Source: Bifidobacterium aesculapii
GTDB lineage: Bacteria > Actinomycetota > Actinomycetes > Actinomycetales > Bifidobacteriaceae
Assembly: GCF_001417815.1 (NCBI RefSeq)
Contig: NZ_BCFK01000011.1
Coordinates: 1 to 53,524 of the forward strand
DNA length: 53,524 bases
Direction of reading: 5' to 3'
Shown: one piece after another, positions 26,055 through 35,207 of the stretch
How positions within the stretch are numbered: position 1 is the first letter of the stretch
Layout: each line of letters opens with the position of its first letter
Program-made: the position numbers and the translations under genes
The notes under the pieces: generated by a model
What the model was told of the DNA's origin: nothing
Database searches by the model: none
The model's input: the letters and a program-made list of their open reading frames with translations, nothing else

Positions 26055-26993
26055 ATGAGTGAAGAGCAGAAGCCGGTTCGCGCGGCACGCAAGCGGCGCG
26101 CGACGTTCGAACGCACGCCGCGCGACCTGCTCGTCGGCGCCGGGCTGGTGCTGGCGGGCGGCATGATGTGGGGCTGCAACGCGACCGTGTCGAAGGTGCT
26201 CATGGGCGCGTATCACGTCGAACCGCTGTGGCTCGCCTGCATGCGCGAACTGTTCGCCGGCGTGCTGTTCCTCATCGCGGCCGGCGTGCGCACGCCGAAA
26301 CTCGTCGTCGGCGCGGTGCGCGACCGGTCATCGTACCTACAGTTCCTCTACTGTTCGTTCGCATGCGTGCTGCTCGTGCAGGTCGCGTACCTTTCCGCCA
26401 TCAGCTGGACGAACGCCGGCACCGCCACCGTGCTCCAAACGCTCAACCTGCTGTTCGTGCTGCTGTTCGTCTGCCTGCGCGACCGGCGCCTCCCCGGAAC
26501 GCGCGAAAGCGCGGGCGTGGTGCTCGCGTTCGTCGGCACCGTGCTCATCGCCACCGGCGGCGACCTCTCCACATTGAAACTGCCGCTGATGGGCCTGATA
26601 TGGGGACTCGTCGACGCGGCCGCGACCGGCGGCATGTCGATTCTGCCGATGCGGCTCGTGCAACGGTGGGGCAACATGGTGGTCAACGGCGTGATGTTCA
26701 TCATCTCCGGCGTCGTGCTGCTGCCGATCGCGCGGCCGTGGTCCGGCGGTCCCACGTTCGACGCGCTCGGATGGGGGCTCATGGTGTTCACCGTGGTGTT
26801 CGGCACGTTCGGTGCGTTCGGCCTGTTCCTCGCCGGCGTGGTGCGGATTGGGGCGATGCGGGCGACGATGCTCGGCACCGTCGAACCGGTCGCCGCGACG
26901 CTGTCTTCGGTGATGTTCCTCGGCGCCGTGTTCACCCCCACCGACCTGGTCGGATTCGTCCTCATCCTGATCATGGTGTTCCTGATCCGGTAG
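26055..26993 (+). CDS. EamA/DMT-family membrane transporter
   Basis: Encodes 312 residues with about ten hydrophobic segments arranged as two similar halves, the EamA pattern. Recognisable parts are GGMMWGCNATVSKVL near the start, SWTNAGTATVLQTLNLLFVLL at the end of the first half and GAMRATMLGTVEPVAATLSSV in the second, each typical of drug/metabolite transporters. The substrate cannot be told from sequence. The start at 26055 has only a weak GGA upstream. A T-rich stretch follows the gene but no clear hairpin terminator is seen before the repeat at 27051. Confidence 0.85.
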   Translation: MSEEQKPVRAARKRRATFERTPRDLLVGAGLVLAGGMMWGCNATVSKVLMGAYHVEPLWLACMRELFAGVLFLIAAGVRTPKLVVGAVRDRSSYLQFLYCSFACVLLVQVAYLSAISWTNAGTATVLQTLNLLFVLLFVCLRDRRLPGTRESAGVVLAFVGTVLIATGGDLSTLKLPLMGLIWGLVDAAATGGMSILPMRLVQRWGNMVVNGVMFIISGVVLLPIARPWSGGPTFDALGWGLMVFTVVFGTFGAFGLFLAGVVRIGAMRATMLGTVEPVAATLSSVMFLGAVFTPTDLVGFVLILIMVFLIR

Positions 26994-27050
26994 CTGTGCT
27001 CCTTCCCTATCCCCCTTTCTTTTTCTTTCCGTCTCCCACCCCCGGCTTAT

Positions 27051-27119
27051 CTCCCATGGTGCGGTGGCCGAAGCGGCTATTTCTCGGGTTATGGAGGGAT
27101 CGTGTTGCCGCACCATGAG
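27051..27119. repeat. Dispersed palindromic element, copy 2
   Basis: CATGGTGCGG at 27055-27064 pairs with its complement at 27108-27117. The left end (CTCCCATGGTGCGGT) is identical to that of the element at 1858-1947, and the right half (GGGTTATGGAGGG, then GTGTTGCCGCACCATG) is closely similar. The centre is about 21 bp shorter than in copy 1. It lies between the EamA transporter gene and acyP. Confidence 0.6.
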
Positions 27120-27207
27120 AGCGTGGTGTGGTGCGTGGGGCGCGGGGGAGATGCGCGGTGATGGAGATGCGCCGTGAGAGGATGGCAATGAAAATGGAGG
27201 TGCACTG

Positions 27208-27582
27208 ATGGATGACGACAAGGGTTGCGCCGATGTGATTCGCGTGCATGCCGTGGTGACGGGCATGGTGCAGGGCGTGGGATTCCGCTATTTCGTCGTG
27301 ACACGGGTGCGTGCCATCGGCGGCATCTCGGGATGGGTGCGCAACCGCTATGACGGCTCGGTGGAGGTCGAGGCGCAAGGGGGTCGTGGTGCCATCGCCC
27401 AGCTGGTCAGCGCATTGAAGACCGGCCCCCGATGGGCTCACGTCGAGCACGTCGCCGTGGACGAGCTCGAGCCGGATGGTCGGTCGGGTAATCGTTCGGG
27501 GGCGCGTTCCGGCAATCGTCTTGGCGGCCGCCTTGCCGGCCGTGCGAAGGAGCCGGGCTTCCGTGTGCTTGCCGATGCCTGA
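27208..27582 (+). CDS. acyP: Acylphosphatase
   Basis: Encodes 124 residues. The acylphosphatase core (about 10-95) has TGMVQGVGFRYF with the catalytic Arg27, and GWVRNRYDGSVE with Asn46. It hydrolyses the carboxyl-phosphate bond of acylphosphates. The C-terminus carries an extra 25 residues rich in G, R and S (GRSGNRSGARSGNRLGGR) that are absent from typical 90-residue enzymes. GGAGG lies 8 bases before the ATG, so the start is secure. Confidence 0.92.
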   Translation: MDDDKGCADVIRVHAVVTGMVQGVGFRYFVVTRVRAIGGISGWVRNRYDGSVEVEAQGGRGAIAQLVSALKTGPRWAHVEHVAVDELEPDGRSGNRSGARSGNRLGGRLAGRAKEPGFRVLADA

Positions 27583-27687
27583 CGCCCGGTTCGTCCCCGC
27601 CCGGACGCGGGCGCGCATTGGTATATTGGGTGATACGCGGCGAACGCGCCGCGATTGATATGGTCATTGCGGAACAAGGGGGTTGTC

Positions 27688-28014
27688 ATGGCTGAGATCA
27701 ACATCAACGAACAGGCTGCACAGGAACCGGAAGAGGCCGTTGCGTCGGATGTGCGGGCCGCAGGTGCCGTCGCATCGGACCATGCTTCACCGGACGCTCC
27801 GGCGTGCCCGGTGAAGCGGCGTTGCCCGATGCTCAAACTGTTCGCCGTGGGCGGTGCCGGGAACGGCGAGCCGGCCGATTGCAAGGCGAACGTGGTCGCC
27901 GGCATCGTGTCGCTTGCGGCGACCACCGCGCTGGTGGTGGTGTCCAGCTACGCGCAGTACGTGCTGACCAAGTGGGCCGTCAAGGCCGCGCTCAAGGAGA
28001 CGCGGCTGCGGTAG
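27688..28014 (+). CDS. Small single-pass membrane protein, unknown function
   Basis: Encodes 108 residues: an acidic N-terminus (about 1-35), a short segment with three cysteines (ACPVKRRC and ADC), then a hydrophobic helix (about 70-90) and a basic tail (KAALKETRLR). A strong AAGGGGG precedes the ATG. No family is recognised. It lies alone, about 270 bp upstream of the heat-shock gene. Confidence 0.65.
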   Translation: MAEININEQAAQEPEEAVASDVRAAGAVASDHASPDAPACPVKRRCPMLKLFAVGGAGNGEPADCKANVVAGIVSLAATTALVVVSSYAQYVLTKWAVKAALKETRLR

Positions 28015-28284
28015 GCGGCCGCCGTTTTCCCTTGATATTCCGCTGGATTTCACTGTGGGTAAAATCCCGGAATGTTTCGCCCGCGCGGGAATTGAGTGAA
28101 GTGAAAGGCGAAGGTGAGAGCCCCGGGAGGGGTTCCGGAACCGGCAACGATATCCGTTGCCGGGTACGTTCGCCACGAGAGGCGTGCGGCGCGCGTGATA
28201 TGCGTGCGGCGAGCGTTTCCCGCGAACGTATCCGGCGACGGTAGCCAAGCCGGTTCCCTCCTTGATGTGTAAGGAGTACCGATT

Positions 28285-28836
28285 ATGGCGATGTTTCCGG
28301 CTTTGATGAATGACACGATGTTCTCCGATCTGTTCGATGACCCGTTCTTTGAGGGTTGGCGCAACATGGACAGCCAGATGGGCTCCATGATGCCGGCGAA
28401 CACGATGGCGAACATGATGACCACGGATGTGCGTGAGACCGACAAGGGCTACGATGTGGACATCGATATGCCGGGCTTCAAGAAGGACGACATCAAGCTT
28501 GAGCTGAACAACGGTTATCTGACCGTGTCCGCCTCGCGCAGCAGCGAGCATGAGGAGAAAGCCCCGGAGTCCGCGAACGCTTCGGGTTCCGCCGATGCTC
28601 AGGGTCAGTCGGCCCAGTCCGGTGAACAGTGCGCTTGCGGCACGAACGAGTCGGGTCGTTGGCTGCGCCGCGAACGCTACATGGGTTCCTGCTCTCGTAG
28701 CTTCTACGTGGGCGACGACGTGAAGGAATCCGACATCCACGCCAGCTACAACAACGGCACGCTGTGCATTCAGGTTCCGAAGATGCAGGCCCAGCCGCAA
28801 GTCGAGTCCAAGCACCAGATCGCGATTGAGGGCTGA
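28285..28836 (+). CDS. Hsp20/alpha-crystallin small heat-shock protein
   Basis: Encodes 183 residues. A methionine-rich N-terminus (1-45) precedes the alpha-crystallin domain (about 46-172), with ETDKGYDVDIDMPGFKKDDI and the final NGTLCIQVPK. A 40-residue polar insert rich in S, E, A and Q (about 90-130, including QCACG) splits the domain and makes it longer than most. It holds unfolding proteins in the cytoplasm. AAGGAG lies upstream. I searched the 5' region for CIRCE (TTAGCACTC and its complement) and HAIR (CTTGAGT and its complement) and saw neither. A large hairpin follows directly. Confidence 0.92.
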   Translation: MAMFPALMNDTMFSDLFDDPFFEGWRNMDSQMGSMMPANTMANMMTTDVRETDKGYDVDIDMPGFKKDDIKLELNNGYLTVSASRSSEHEEKAPESANASGSADAQGQSAQSGEQCACGTNESGRWLRRERYMGSCSRSFYVGDDVKESDIHASYNNGTLCIQVPKMQAQPQVESKHQIAIEG

Positions 28837-28879
28837 CGCGTTAAATGCGAAGCCCGGTGGGCTTCGCATAGCGTCAGCC
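28831..28879 (+). terminator. Long hairpin terminator of the hsp20 gene
   Basis: The inner stem TGCGAAGCCC (28846-28855) pairs with 28859-28868 around GGT. The outer stem GGCTGACGC (28831-28839) pairs with GCGTCAGCC (28871-28879) and includes the stop codon. There is no T-run, but the nested stem is strong. Confidence 0.65.
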
Positions 28880-29225
28880 TGAGCGAGGCGGCAGCCGAGC
28901 GAAGGCAGGTGTGGGTCTCGCGCGTGGCGCGAGTCCATGATTGCAGGACCGGAGACGGCGCGTTATAAGCGCAGCCTCCGGCTTTCCTATGGCAGTTCGG
29001 CGTAATCGCGGTTGCGTGCGCGCAATTCGCCGCCCTCGCATCGGTGTGGTGATTCGGGATTGCAGAACGACTAGGCTGGTTCATAGTGCCGGTGACCGAC
29101 GTTGTGATCGCCGGCACCCGGAGGTACGCCGACTGGTCTGGTTCGTTCATACGTCGCCCATCCCATACGCCCTATACAGTACGGGTTGAGTAGACGGGCG
29201 ACGCGGAAACAATGCCAAGCCTAAG
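28880..29225. other. Intergenic stretch without a convincing gene
   Basis: No reading frame here has a ribosome-binding site with protein-like composition. Two hairpins are present: CTCGCGC at 28917-28923 with 28927-28933, and a 10-bp stem at 29086-29095 with 29108-29117 (GTGCCGGTGA). I see no tRNA. Confidence 0.5.
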
Positions 29226-29265
29226 AAGGGCCGGCGCATGGATTCAGTTCCATGCGCCGGCCCTT
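29226..29265. terminator. Strong 17-bp hairpin
   Basis: A perfect 17-bp stem (29226-29242 with 29249-29265, AAGGGCCGGCGCATGGA) has a 6-base loop and ends in CTT on the plus strand. It separates the hsp20 region from the esterase operon and could stop transcription in either direction. Confidence 0.6.
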
Positions 29266-29451
29266 CCGCGTTATATGGGCCGGCACCCAAGAGGGTTGGT
29301 GTGGCGGTTCCGGTAGCCGTTATCGGAATTCTGCTCGAATCATGGGAATTCATGGGAACTCGCCGTGAGATTCATGGGATTTTCCCAGCTTTCGCAAAGC
29401 GCGCGTTAGTCTATCATGCGCGTAGTCGAATGGAGAGGAAGCTGATTCGTC

Positions 29452-30966
29452 TTGAGCGTCATCATGAATATGAGCACCGGCATACGGTTGGATGCCGGCA
29501 TGCATACCGCCGCTGAAGCGTCATCGTCATGGCTGATGCAGATGTCGCTGGTCCATGGCCCGCTTCCGGTCGTCGTCTACTCGCTGACCGCGATTGCGGC
29601 GGCCACCCTGCTCGTCGCGTTGCCGCTCGTCGTGCGCCGCGCCCAAGGGAGTGCCGCGCAATCTTCCACCGAGAAGTCCCCCACACCACAACCGTCCATC
29701 GCCCCGCTGCTCGCCGCCCTCGTCTCCGGCGTCATCGGCCTCATCGTCACCTGGCTCCTCTCCGACGTGTTCCTGACGTTCGGCGTCTCGCTCGGCTGGC
29801 CGGTCATCATCACCGTCGCATGCGGTTTCGCCGGACTTGGTTTTCTCGTAGCCGCCATCGTCGTCGCGGACCGCCGCCGCGTACCCCGCACCGCCGCCCG
29901 CCGCACGCTGCGTGCGATCGCCGCCGTCCTCGTGCCGCTCACGCTCGCCACCACCGCGCTGAGGGTCGACGCGATCTACGGCGAATACCAGACCATCGGC
30001 AGCCTCGTCGGCTACAGCCCGTACGCGTCCATCGACGACATCGCCATCCACCGCGCGTCCATGACCGTCGCGCAGTGGCGGTCTCGCGCACGGACTCGCC
30101 GCCTGCCCGCCACGCCCGCCGCCGGCACAATCGTCACGGCCGACATCCCGAACACGCGTTCACACTTCCACGCCCGCCGCGCGATGGTCTACCTGCCGCC
30201 GGCGGCGCTCGCGGCCACCCCGCCGCGGCTGCCGGTGATGGAGCTGCTCGCCGGTCAGCCGGGCTCGCCGGGCCGTCTCATCGCCGCCTCCGGCATCGCG
30301 CGCATCATGGACGACTACGCCGCCGCGCACGACGGCCTCGCGCCGATCGTCGTCGTGCCAGACCAGAACGGCGCCGACTCGCATAACAGCCTGTGCGCCG
30401 ACACCTCGCAGGGCGCCGCCGAAACGTACATCACGCGCGACGTCGTCGACTGGACGAAACGCCGTCTGCCCGCCGCACACGACGCACGCATGTGGGCGAT
30501 CGGCGGATTCTCGCAGGGCGGCACCTGCACGACGCAGCTCGCGCCGCGCCATCCCGACCTGTACGGCGCGATGCTGCCCGTCGACGGCGAGCTCAAACCC
30601 ACCAACGGCACCGTCGCCGAGATGACGAAGAACTACTTCCGCGGGCGCCGCGCCGACTACGACGCGCAGGTGCCGGTCAACGCGCTCGCCGCGCTCGACC
30701 CGGCCGAGGCACGCGGACTCGCCCTGTTCGCGGGCGCCGGCGTGCGCGACCGTGAATCGCTGCGCAACATGCGCACGATCGCCGCGGCCGCGCGCAAGGC
30801 CGGCATGGACGACGTGACCGAGATCGTCGTGCCCGGCACCGGCCACGACTGGCATGCGGTCACCGCCGTGTGGAGGCCCGGCGTCGACTGGTTCGGCGCG
30901 CGCACCGGACTCGGCGCGATGACGAAGGAACTCAAGGACTACCCGCAAGTGGAGGTACAGGAATGA
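29452..30966 (+). CDS. Membrane-bound esterase of the alpha/beta hydrolase fold
   Basis: Encodes 504 residues. The N-terminal 180 hold about four membrane helices; the rest is an esterase domain like that of mycolyltransferases and enterochelin esterases. The nucleophile lies in GGFSQGGTC, a conserved VVVPDQNG segment precedes it, and the acid/base region ends in GTGHDWHAV. It likely acts on lipids or wall components outside the cell. TTG at 29452 with AGAGGAAG 10 bases before it is the better start; ATG at 29464 is possible. Its stop overlaps the next start by 4 bp, pairing it with the MprF-like protein. Confidence 0.82.
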   Translation: MSVIMNMSTGIRLDAGMHTAAEASSSWLMQMSLVHGPLPVVVYSLTAIAAATLLVALPLVVRRAQGSAAQSSTEKSPTPQPSIAPLLAALVSGVIGLIVTWLLSDVFLTFGVSLGWPVIITVACGFAGLGFLVAAIVVADRRRVPRTAARRTLRAIAAVLVPLTLATTALRVDAIYGEYQTIGSLVGYSPYASIDDIAIHRASMTVAQWRSRARTRRLPATPAAGTIVTADIPNTRSHFHARRAMVYLPPAALAATPPRLPVMELLAGQPGSPGRLIAASGIARIMDDYAAAHDGLAPIVVVPDQNGADSHNSLCADTSQGAAETYITRDVVDWTKRRLPAAHDARMWAIGGFSQGGTCTTQLAPRHPDLYGAMLPVDGELKPTNGTVAEMTKNYFRGRRADYDAQVPVNALAALDPAEARGLALFAGAGVRDRESLRNMRTIAAAARKAGMDDVTEIVVPGTGHDWHAVTAVWRPGVDWFGARTGLGAMTKELKDYPQVEVQE

Positions 30967-33728
30967 CGACGCCTCAGCAATCCCAGAGACCGCAGCAGCC
31001 CCAGCGACCCCAACACACTCAGCAGTCCCAACACCCCCGACGGCCTGCATCATCGGCGGCATCCGCGATGTCGCCCGCCTGGCGCGCGCTCGCCGACGAC
31101 GCGCGCCGGTGGGGCCGGGCACACCGGTTCGCGATAGGCGCGACCCTCGCGTTCACCGCGGTGAACGTCGTGGCGTGGATCGTGGCGGCGGTCACCGGAC
31201 TCGATTTCCCGCTGCGGCTGCGCACCAGCCTGGACGAGTTCGACCTCGGCAGGCTGCTGTGCTCGCTGTTCCTCGCCCGCGGCGTCGTCCAGCTCGTCAT
31301 CGACGCGCTGCTGTGGCTCGTCATGCTGTCCATCGCCGAACGCTGGCTCGGTCGCGCGCGCACCGTGCGCATCGCCGCCATATGCGCGGTCGGCGGCGTG
31401 GCTGTCGGACTGCTGCTGTGCGGCGCGACCGGCATGCTGCTGCACGACACGCGCATCATCGACCGCATCCGCTTCGTGCTCAGCCCGCTCACCCTGCCCG
31501 TCGGCGCGCTGATGGCCGCCAGCGCGTACTGCACACACCTGTGGCGCCAACGCATCCGGCTCGTCGGCTACGTGGCGATTGCCGTCACGCTCCTGTACAG
31601 CGGCAATCCCGGCGGATACTGCATCCTCGCCGCCGCGGTCATCGGCCACGCGGCCGGCGCGTTCCTGCGCCAGCGCGAACGCCGTTTCCGCGCGTTCGAC
31701 AAGGTGGAAGCCGCCACACCGCTTGGCCCCGACACCGACCCGGGCTCCGGTACCGGCGCCATCGACACCGCCGACACCGACCTGGACATCGCCGCCGGCG
31801 TCGTCGACACCCGCTGGCACTGGCTGCGCGGCACCTCCTACGAGACGCGCCGCCTGTACGCGGCCATCGCGGTCGTGCTCGCGCTCGGCCCCGTCATCGC
31901 CATCACCTCGCACAGCCACGCGGGCCCGCTCAGCACGCTGGGACTCATCATGAGCCCGCTCGACCCCAACGACGCCACGCTCGCCCACTGCATCGCCGGC
32001 AGCACGCGCGCCGACTGCTTCCTCCAGTTCGACCTGCTGCGCACGTCGATGCCCGGCGCGGTGCTGCGCTCGCTGCTGCCCACCGCCGTCACGCTCGTGC
32101 TCGCGTGGGGCCTGTACCGCGGACGCCGGTTCGCCGCGCTGCTGTCCGTGGCGGTCAATCTCGTCACCGCGGCCATCGCCGTCGCCTACTACGTAATCGT
32201 GCCGTTGGGCGTCGCGCCGGACGGCCTCGTCTCGCTCGCCGACCACGGCGCGTTCGCCGCGTGCGTCGCGAACGCGCTGCCGCCGTTCGCGTTCGCCGTC
32301 GCGCTGCTCGTCGGATTGCGGCACTTCCCCGTGCGCGTAGGCTGGCGGCGGCTCGCCGGCGGCATCGGCGCCATCCTGCTCGCGCTGCTCGCGTGCGTCG
32401 CCGTGTACCTGCTGTACGGCCTGGCGCGTCCTGCCGATTTCACACCGCACGCCACTGCCGCGACGTTGCTCGCCGAACTGCCCGGCCGCTTCCTGCCCAT
32501 CGGCTTCCTGAGCCACGTGCGGCTCGCGTTCATGCCGGTCACGCCGCTCGCGTCCGTCGTGTACCAGGTCGTGGGACTCGCGTTCTGGATCGTCGTGCTG
32601 GTCGTCGTCGTGCGGTGGATGAACGACGTGACCGCCGTCGACGAGCGTGCGCGCGCCCGCGCCGAACGGCTCGTCGAGGCCGGCGGCGAGTCGATGAGCT
32701 TCATGACCACGTGGGAGGGCAACGAGTATTGGATGTCCGATTCCGGGCGGTCGGCCGTCGCCTACCGCGTGTGGGGCGGCGTGGCGCTCACCTGCACCGG
32801 GCCGTTCGGCGACCCCGGCGAATGGGACGACGACCTGGTCGCGTTCGCGCGGCATTGCGCGGTCCGCTCGCTCACGCCCGCGTTCTACGCCGTGCACCGC
32901 GCGCAACGCGACCGTCTGCTCGCGATGGGATGGCACTCCATCGAAGTCGGCGGCGAGATGGTCGTCGACCCGCGGCAGTGGAAGACGACCGGCAAGAAGT
33001 GGCAGGACATCCGCACCGCCATCAACAAGGCGAAACGCCAAGGCGTGACCGACGTGTGCTCCACGTTCCTCGAAGCGCCGCTCGACGTGCGCGACCAGAT
33101 CGACGACATCTCCGAGGAGTGGGCGCAAGGCAAGGCGCTGCCGGAGATGAGGTTCACGCTGGGCGGCGTCGAGGAGCTGCGCGACCCGCGCGTGCGGCTC
33201 TTGTACGCCATCGACCCGGACGGGCTCGTGCTCGGCGTGACCAGCTGGCTGCCCACGTGGCGCGACGGGCGGATCGTCGGGTGGACGCTCGACTTCATGC
33301 GCCACCGGCCCGACAGCCCGAACGGCGTGATGGAGTTCCTCATCGCGCGCATGGCCGAACGGCTGCGCGACGAGGGGGAGGCGGCGCCCGGGGAGGCCGT
33401 CGAGTTCATGAGCCTATCCGCCGCGCCGCTGGCCGGCATGAACCCGGAACGCGACAACACGCTGCCCGGAGGCGACGGGCGCATGGACGCCGGTGTGGAA
33501 GTGCTGCAGCACGCGCTCCAGCTCGTGGCGGACTGGATGGAGCCCGCCTACGGATTCCATTCGCTGTTCAACTTCAAACGCAAGTTCCAGCCGAGCGAGG
33601 AGCCCGTGTACGTGTGCTACCCGGACGCAGCGAAGCTCGCGCAGATCGGGCTGGCCGTGACGCACGCCTACGTGCCGTCCGTCACGGCCGGCGAGATAGC
33701 TGGCATGCTCCGGGCACTGCACAGGTAG
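30963..33728 (+). CDS. MprF-like membrane protein with C-terminal DUF2156 domain
   Basis: Encodes 921 residues. A glutamine- and proline-rich N-terminus is followed by about twelve membrane helices and a cytoplasmic C-terminal domain (about 590-900) of the DUF2156/phosphatidylglycerol lysyltransferase type, with [22 protein letters not shown] and RWxG..[12 protein letters not shown] residues, [16 protein letters not shown], and FNFKRKFQP near the end. MprF enzymes add amino acids to phosphatidylglycerol and flip the product, lowering surface charge. Donor and acceptor here are unknown. The coupled esterase suggests joint lipid or wall remodelling, but this is inference. Confidence 0.82.
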   Translation: MTTPQQSQRPQQPQRPQHTQQSQHPRRPASSAASAMSPAWRALADDARRWGRAHRFAIGATLAFTAVNVVAWIVAAVTGLDFPLRLRTSLDEFDLGRLLCSLFLARGVVQLVIDALLWLVMLSIAERWLGRARTVRIAAICAVGGVAVGLLLCGATGMLLHDTRIIDRIRFVLSPLTLPVGALMAASAYCTHLWRQRIRLVGYVAIAVTLLYSGNPGGYCILAAAVIGHAAGAFLRQRERRFRAFDKVEAATPLGPDTDPGSGTGAIDTADTDLDIAAGVVDTRWHWLRGTSYETRRLYAAIAVVLALGPVIAITSHSHAGPLSTLGLIMSPLDPNDATLAHCIAGSTRADCFLQFDLLRTSMPGAVLRSLLPTAVTLVLAWGLYRGRRFAALLSVAVNLVTAAIAVAYYVIVPLGVAPDGLVSLADHGAFAACVANALPPFAFAVALLVGLRHFPVRVGWRRLAGGIGAILLALLACVAVYLLYGLARPADFTPHATAATLLAELPGRFLPIGFLSHVRLAFMPVTPLASVVYQVVGLAFWIVVLVVVVRWMNDVTAVDERARARAERLVEAGGESMSFMTTWEGNEYWMSDSGRSAVAYRVWGGVALTCTGPFGDPGEWDDDLVAFARHCAVRSLTPAFYAVHRAQRDRLLAMGWHSIEVGGEMVVDPRQWKTTGKKWQDIRTAINKAKRQGVTDVCSTFLEAPLDVRDQIDDISEEWAQGKALPEMRFTLGGVEELRDPRVRLLYAIDPDGLVLGVTSWLPTWRDGRIVGWTLDFMRHRPDSPNGVMEFLIARMAERLRDEGEAAPGEAVEFMSLSAAPLAGMNPERDNTLPGGDGRMDAGVEVLQHALQLVADWMEPAYGFHSLFNFKRKFQPSEEPVYVCYPDAAKLAQIGLAVTHAYVPSVTAGEIAGMLRALHR

Positions 33729-33763
33729 GCCGGGTGGTCTTGGGCGCCGGTAGTCTTGGGCGT

Positions 33764-34798
33764 ATGAGTGATGTGAATGTGAACAATCCCGGGCTTGGCG
33801 CCGGGACTTCCGACGGGGCCGTTGCCGGGCTTGGCGCCGGAGCACAGACCGCCTATTTCGCCGGCGGATGCTTCTGGGGTCTGGAACGCTACTTCCAGAA
33901 CGTGGACGGAGTGACGGACACCACGGTGGGCTATGCGCAATCCACTGTGGAGAACCCTACGTATGAACAGGTGTGCTCGGGTTCGACCGATGCCGCCGAA
34001 ACCGTGCAGGTGACCTTCGATCCCGCGCGTGTCTCCCTGCGCACGCTCGCGTTGCTGTTCCTCGAGGTCATCGACCCGTTCGCCGTGAATCGACAGGGCA
34101 ATGACGAAGGCCGCCAGTACCGCACGGGCATGTTCTTCACGGACGCAACGCAGCAGCACGTGTATATCGCCGCGATTGAACAGCTCATCGACCGCCAGCC
34201 GCAGCGTCCGGCCGTGCTCATCGAACCGTTGCGCAACTTCTACCCGGCCGAGGCGCACCATCAGGATTATCTCGTGAACAATCCCGGCGGCTATTGCCAC
34301 ATCCCGTTCGCTGCGATCGCGAACGTGAAGCGCCGCCAGAAGTATGTGGAGCGGATTTGGGATCTGACGCTCGAACAGTTCGCGGTCACCCAGAACGCCG
34401 CCACCGAGCGGCCGTTCGTCAACGAGTACGATCACACGTTCGAGCCGGGCATCTACGTGGACGTGGTCAGCGGCGAGCCGTTGTTCTCCTCGCGTGACAA
34501 GTTCGATTCCGGCTGCGGCTGGCCCGCGTTCTCCCGCCCACTGAAGGCCGACCTCGTCACCGAGCACGAGGATGACCGCGTGCCCGGGCGCCCGCGCATC
34601 GAGATCCGCACGGCGGATACGCAGATTCATTTGGGCCACGTGTTCGAGGATGGTCCGGCAGAGCGCGGCGGGCTGCGCTACTGCATGAATTCCGCCGCGC
34701 TGCGGTTCGTGCCGCGCTCGCGGATGGAAGCCGAAGGCTACGCCGAGTGGATTCCGGCGGTTGACGGTGGCGCCGCTGAGGGAACTCAGGAGGCTTAA
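33764..34798 (+). CDS. msrAB: Bifunctional peptide methionine sulfoxide reductase MsrA/MsrB
   Basis: Encodes 344 residues. MsrA comes first (about 28-190) with nucleophile Cys36 in GGCFWGLE and the closing YHQDYL-like EAHHQDYL. MsrB follows (about 205-330) with SGCGWPAF and catalytic Cys307 in [11 protein letters not shown]. The two halves reduce the S and R forms of methionine sulfoxide. The usual MsrB zinc CxxC pairs are not evident. A glycine-rich N-terminal 27 residues precede MsrA. The start is weakly supported; no clear ribosome-binding site is seen. The 21-bp repeat array begins 4 bp after the stop. Confidence 0.93.
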   Translation: MSDVNVNNPGLGAGTSDGAVAGLGAGAQTAYFAGGCFWGLERYFQNVDGVTDTTVGYAQSTVENPTYEQVCSGSTDAAETVQVTFDPARVSLRTLALLFLEVIDPFAVNRQGNDEGRQYRTGMFFTDATQQHVYIAAIEQLIDRQPQRPAVLIEPLRNFYPAEAHHQDYLVNNPGGYCHIPFAAIANVKRRQKYVERIWDLTLEQFAVTQNAATERPFVNEYDHTFEPGIYVDVVSGEPLFSSRDKFDSGCGWPAFSRPLKADLVTEHEDDRVPGRPRIEIRTADTQIHLGHVFEDGPAERGGLRYCMNSAALRFVPRSRMEAEGYAEWIPAVDGGAAEGTQEA

Positions 34799-34802
34799 GG
34801 GC

Positions 34803-35134
34803 GAACCTGCGCAATGGGGAGCCGAACCTGTGCAGTAGGGAGGCCCACCTGCGCGATCGAGGCGTGAACCTGTGCAGTTCGAGGCATAACCTGCGCAATG
34901 GGAGCACGAACCTGCGCACCTACTTGCTGAAGAGCGCTGATTCGGCGTTCCCCGCCGAATCGCAGAATGGCTTGTTTCCGGGCTTTTGGGTAGGTATGGC
35001 AGGCTTCGGGAATCTCAGTGCGGCCCGTTCTTCAGGAACCCCCTGCGCAGGTTCGCGACCGGACTGCGCAGGTTCGCGACCGGACCGCGCAGGTTGTGCC
35101 TCGGACCGCACAGGTTACATCTCGAACTGCGCGG
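34803..35134. repeat. Mirrored 21-bp array, AACCTGCGCA repeat (copy 1)
   Basis: Left cluster: six copies of GAACCTGYGCAAT starting at 34803, 34824, 34845, 34866, 34887 and 34908, every one exactly 21 bp after the last. Right cluster: the inverted form CTGCGCAGGTTC at 35043, 35064, 35085 and 35106, with a degenerate fifth at 35127, again 21 bp apart. The core between them begins TTGCTGAAGAG and ends TTCTTCAG, so its ends are also inverted. The 8-9 bases between copies are not conserved. No coding potential is visible. It fills the gap between msrAB and the LanC-like gene. Confidence 0.9.
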
Positions 35135-35207
35135 CCGATAACCGGCACCAAGAAATGCGTATAGGAAGGGTGCTGTGCCGGGTCCTTAGAACGGCCATAA
35201 TGTACGC

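Noticed and set aside
28015..28284. CIRCE or HAIR operator upstream of hsp20
   Set aside because: Neither inverted repeat is present in the upstream sequence.
31109..33763. Forward frame running into msrAB from within the MprF-like gene
   Set aside because: Only the part from 33764 is protein-like; the upstream part is arginine-rich shadow of the MprF-like gene.
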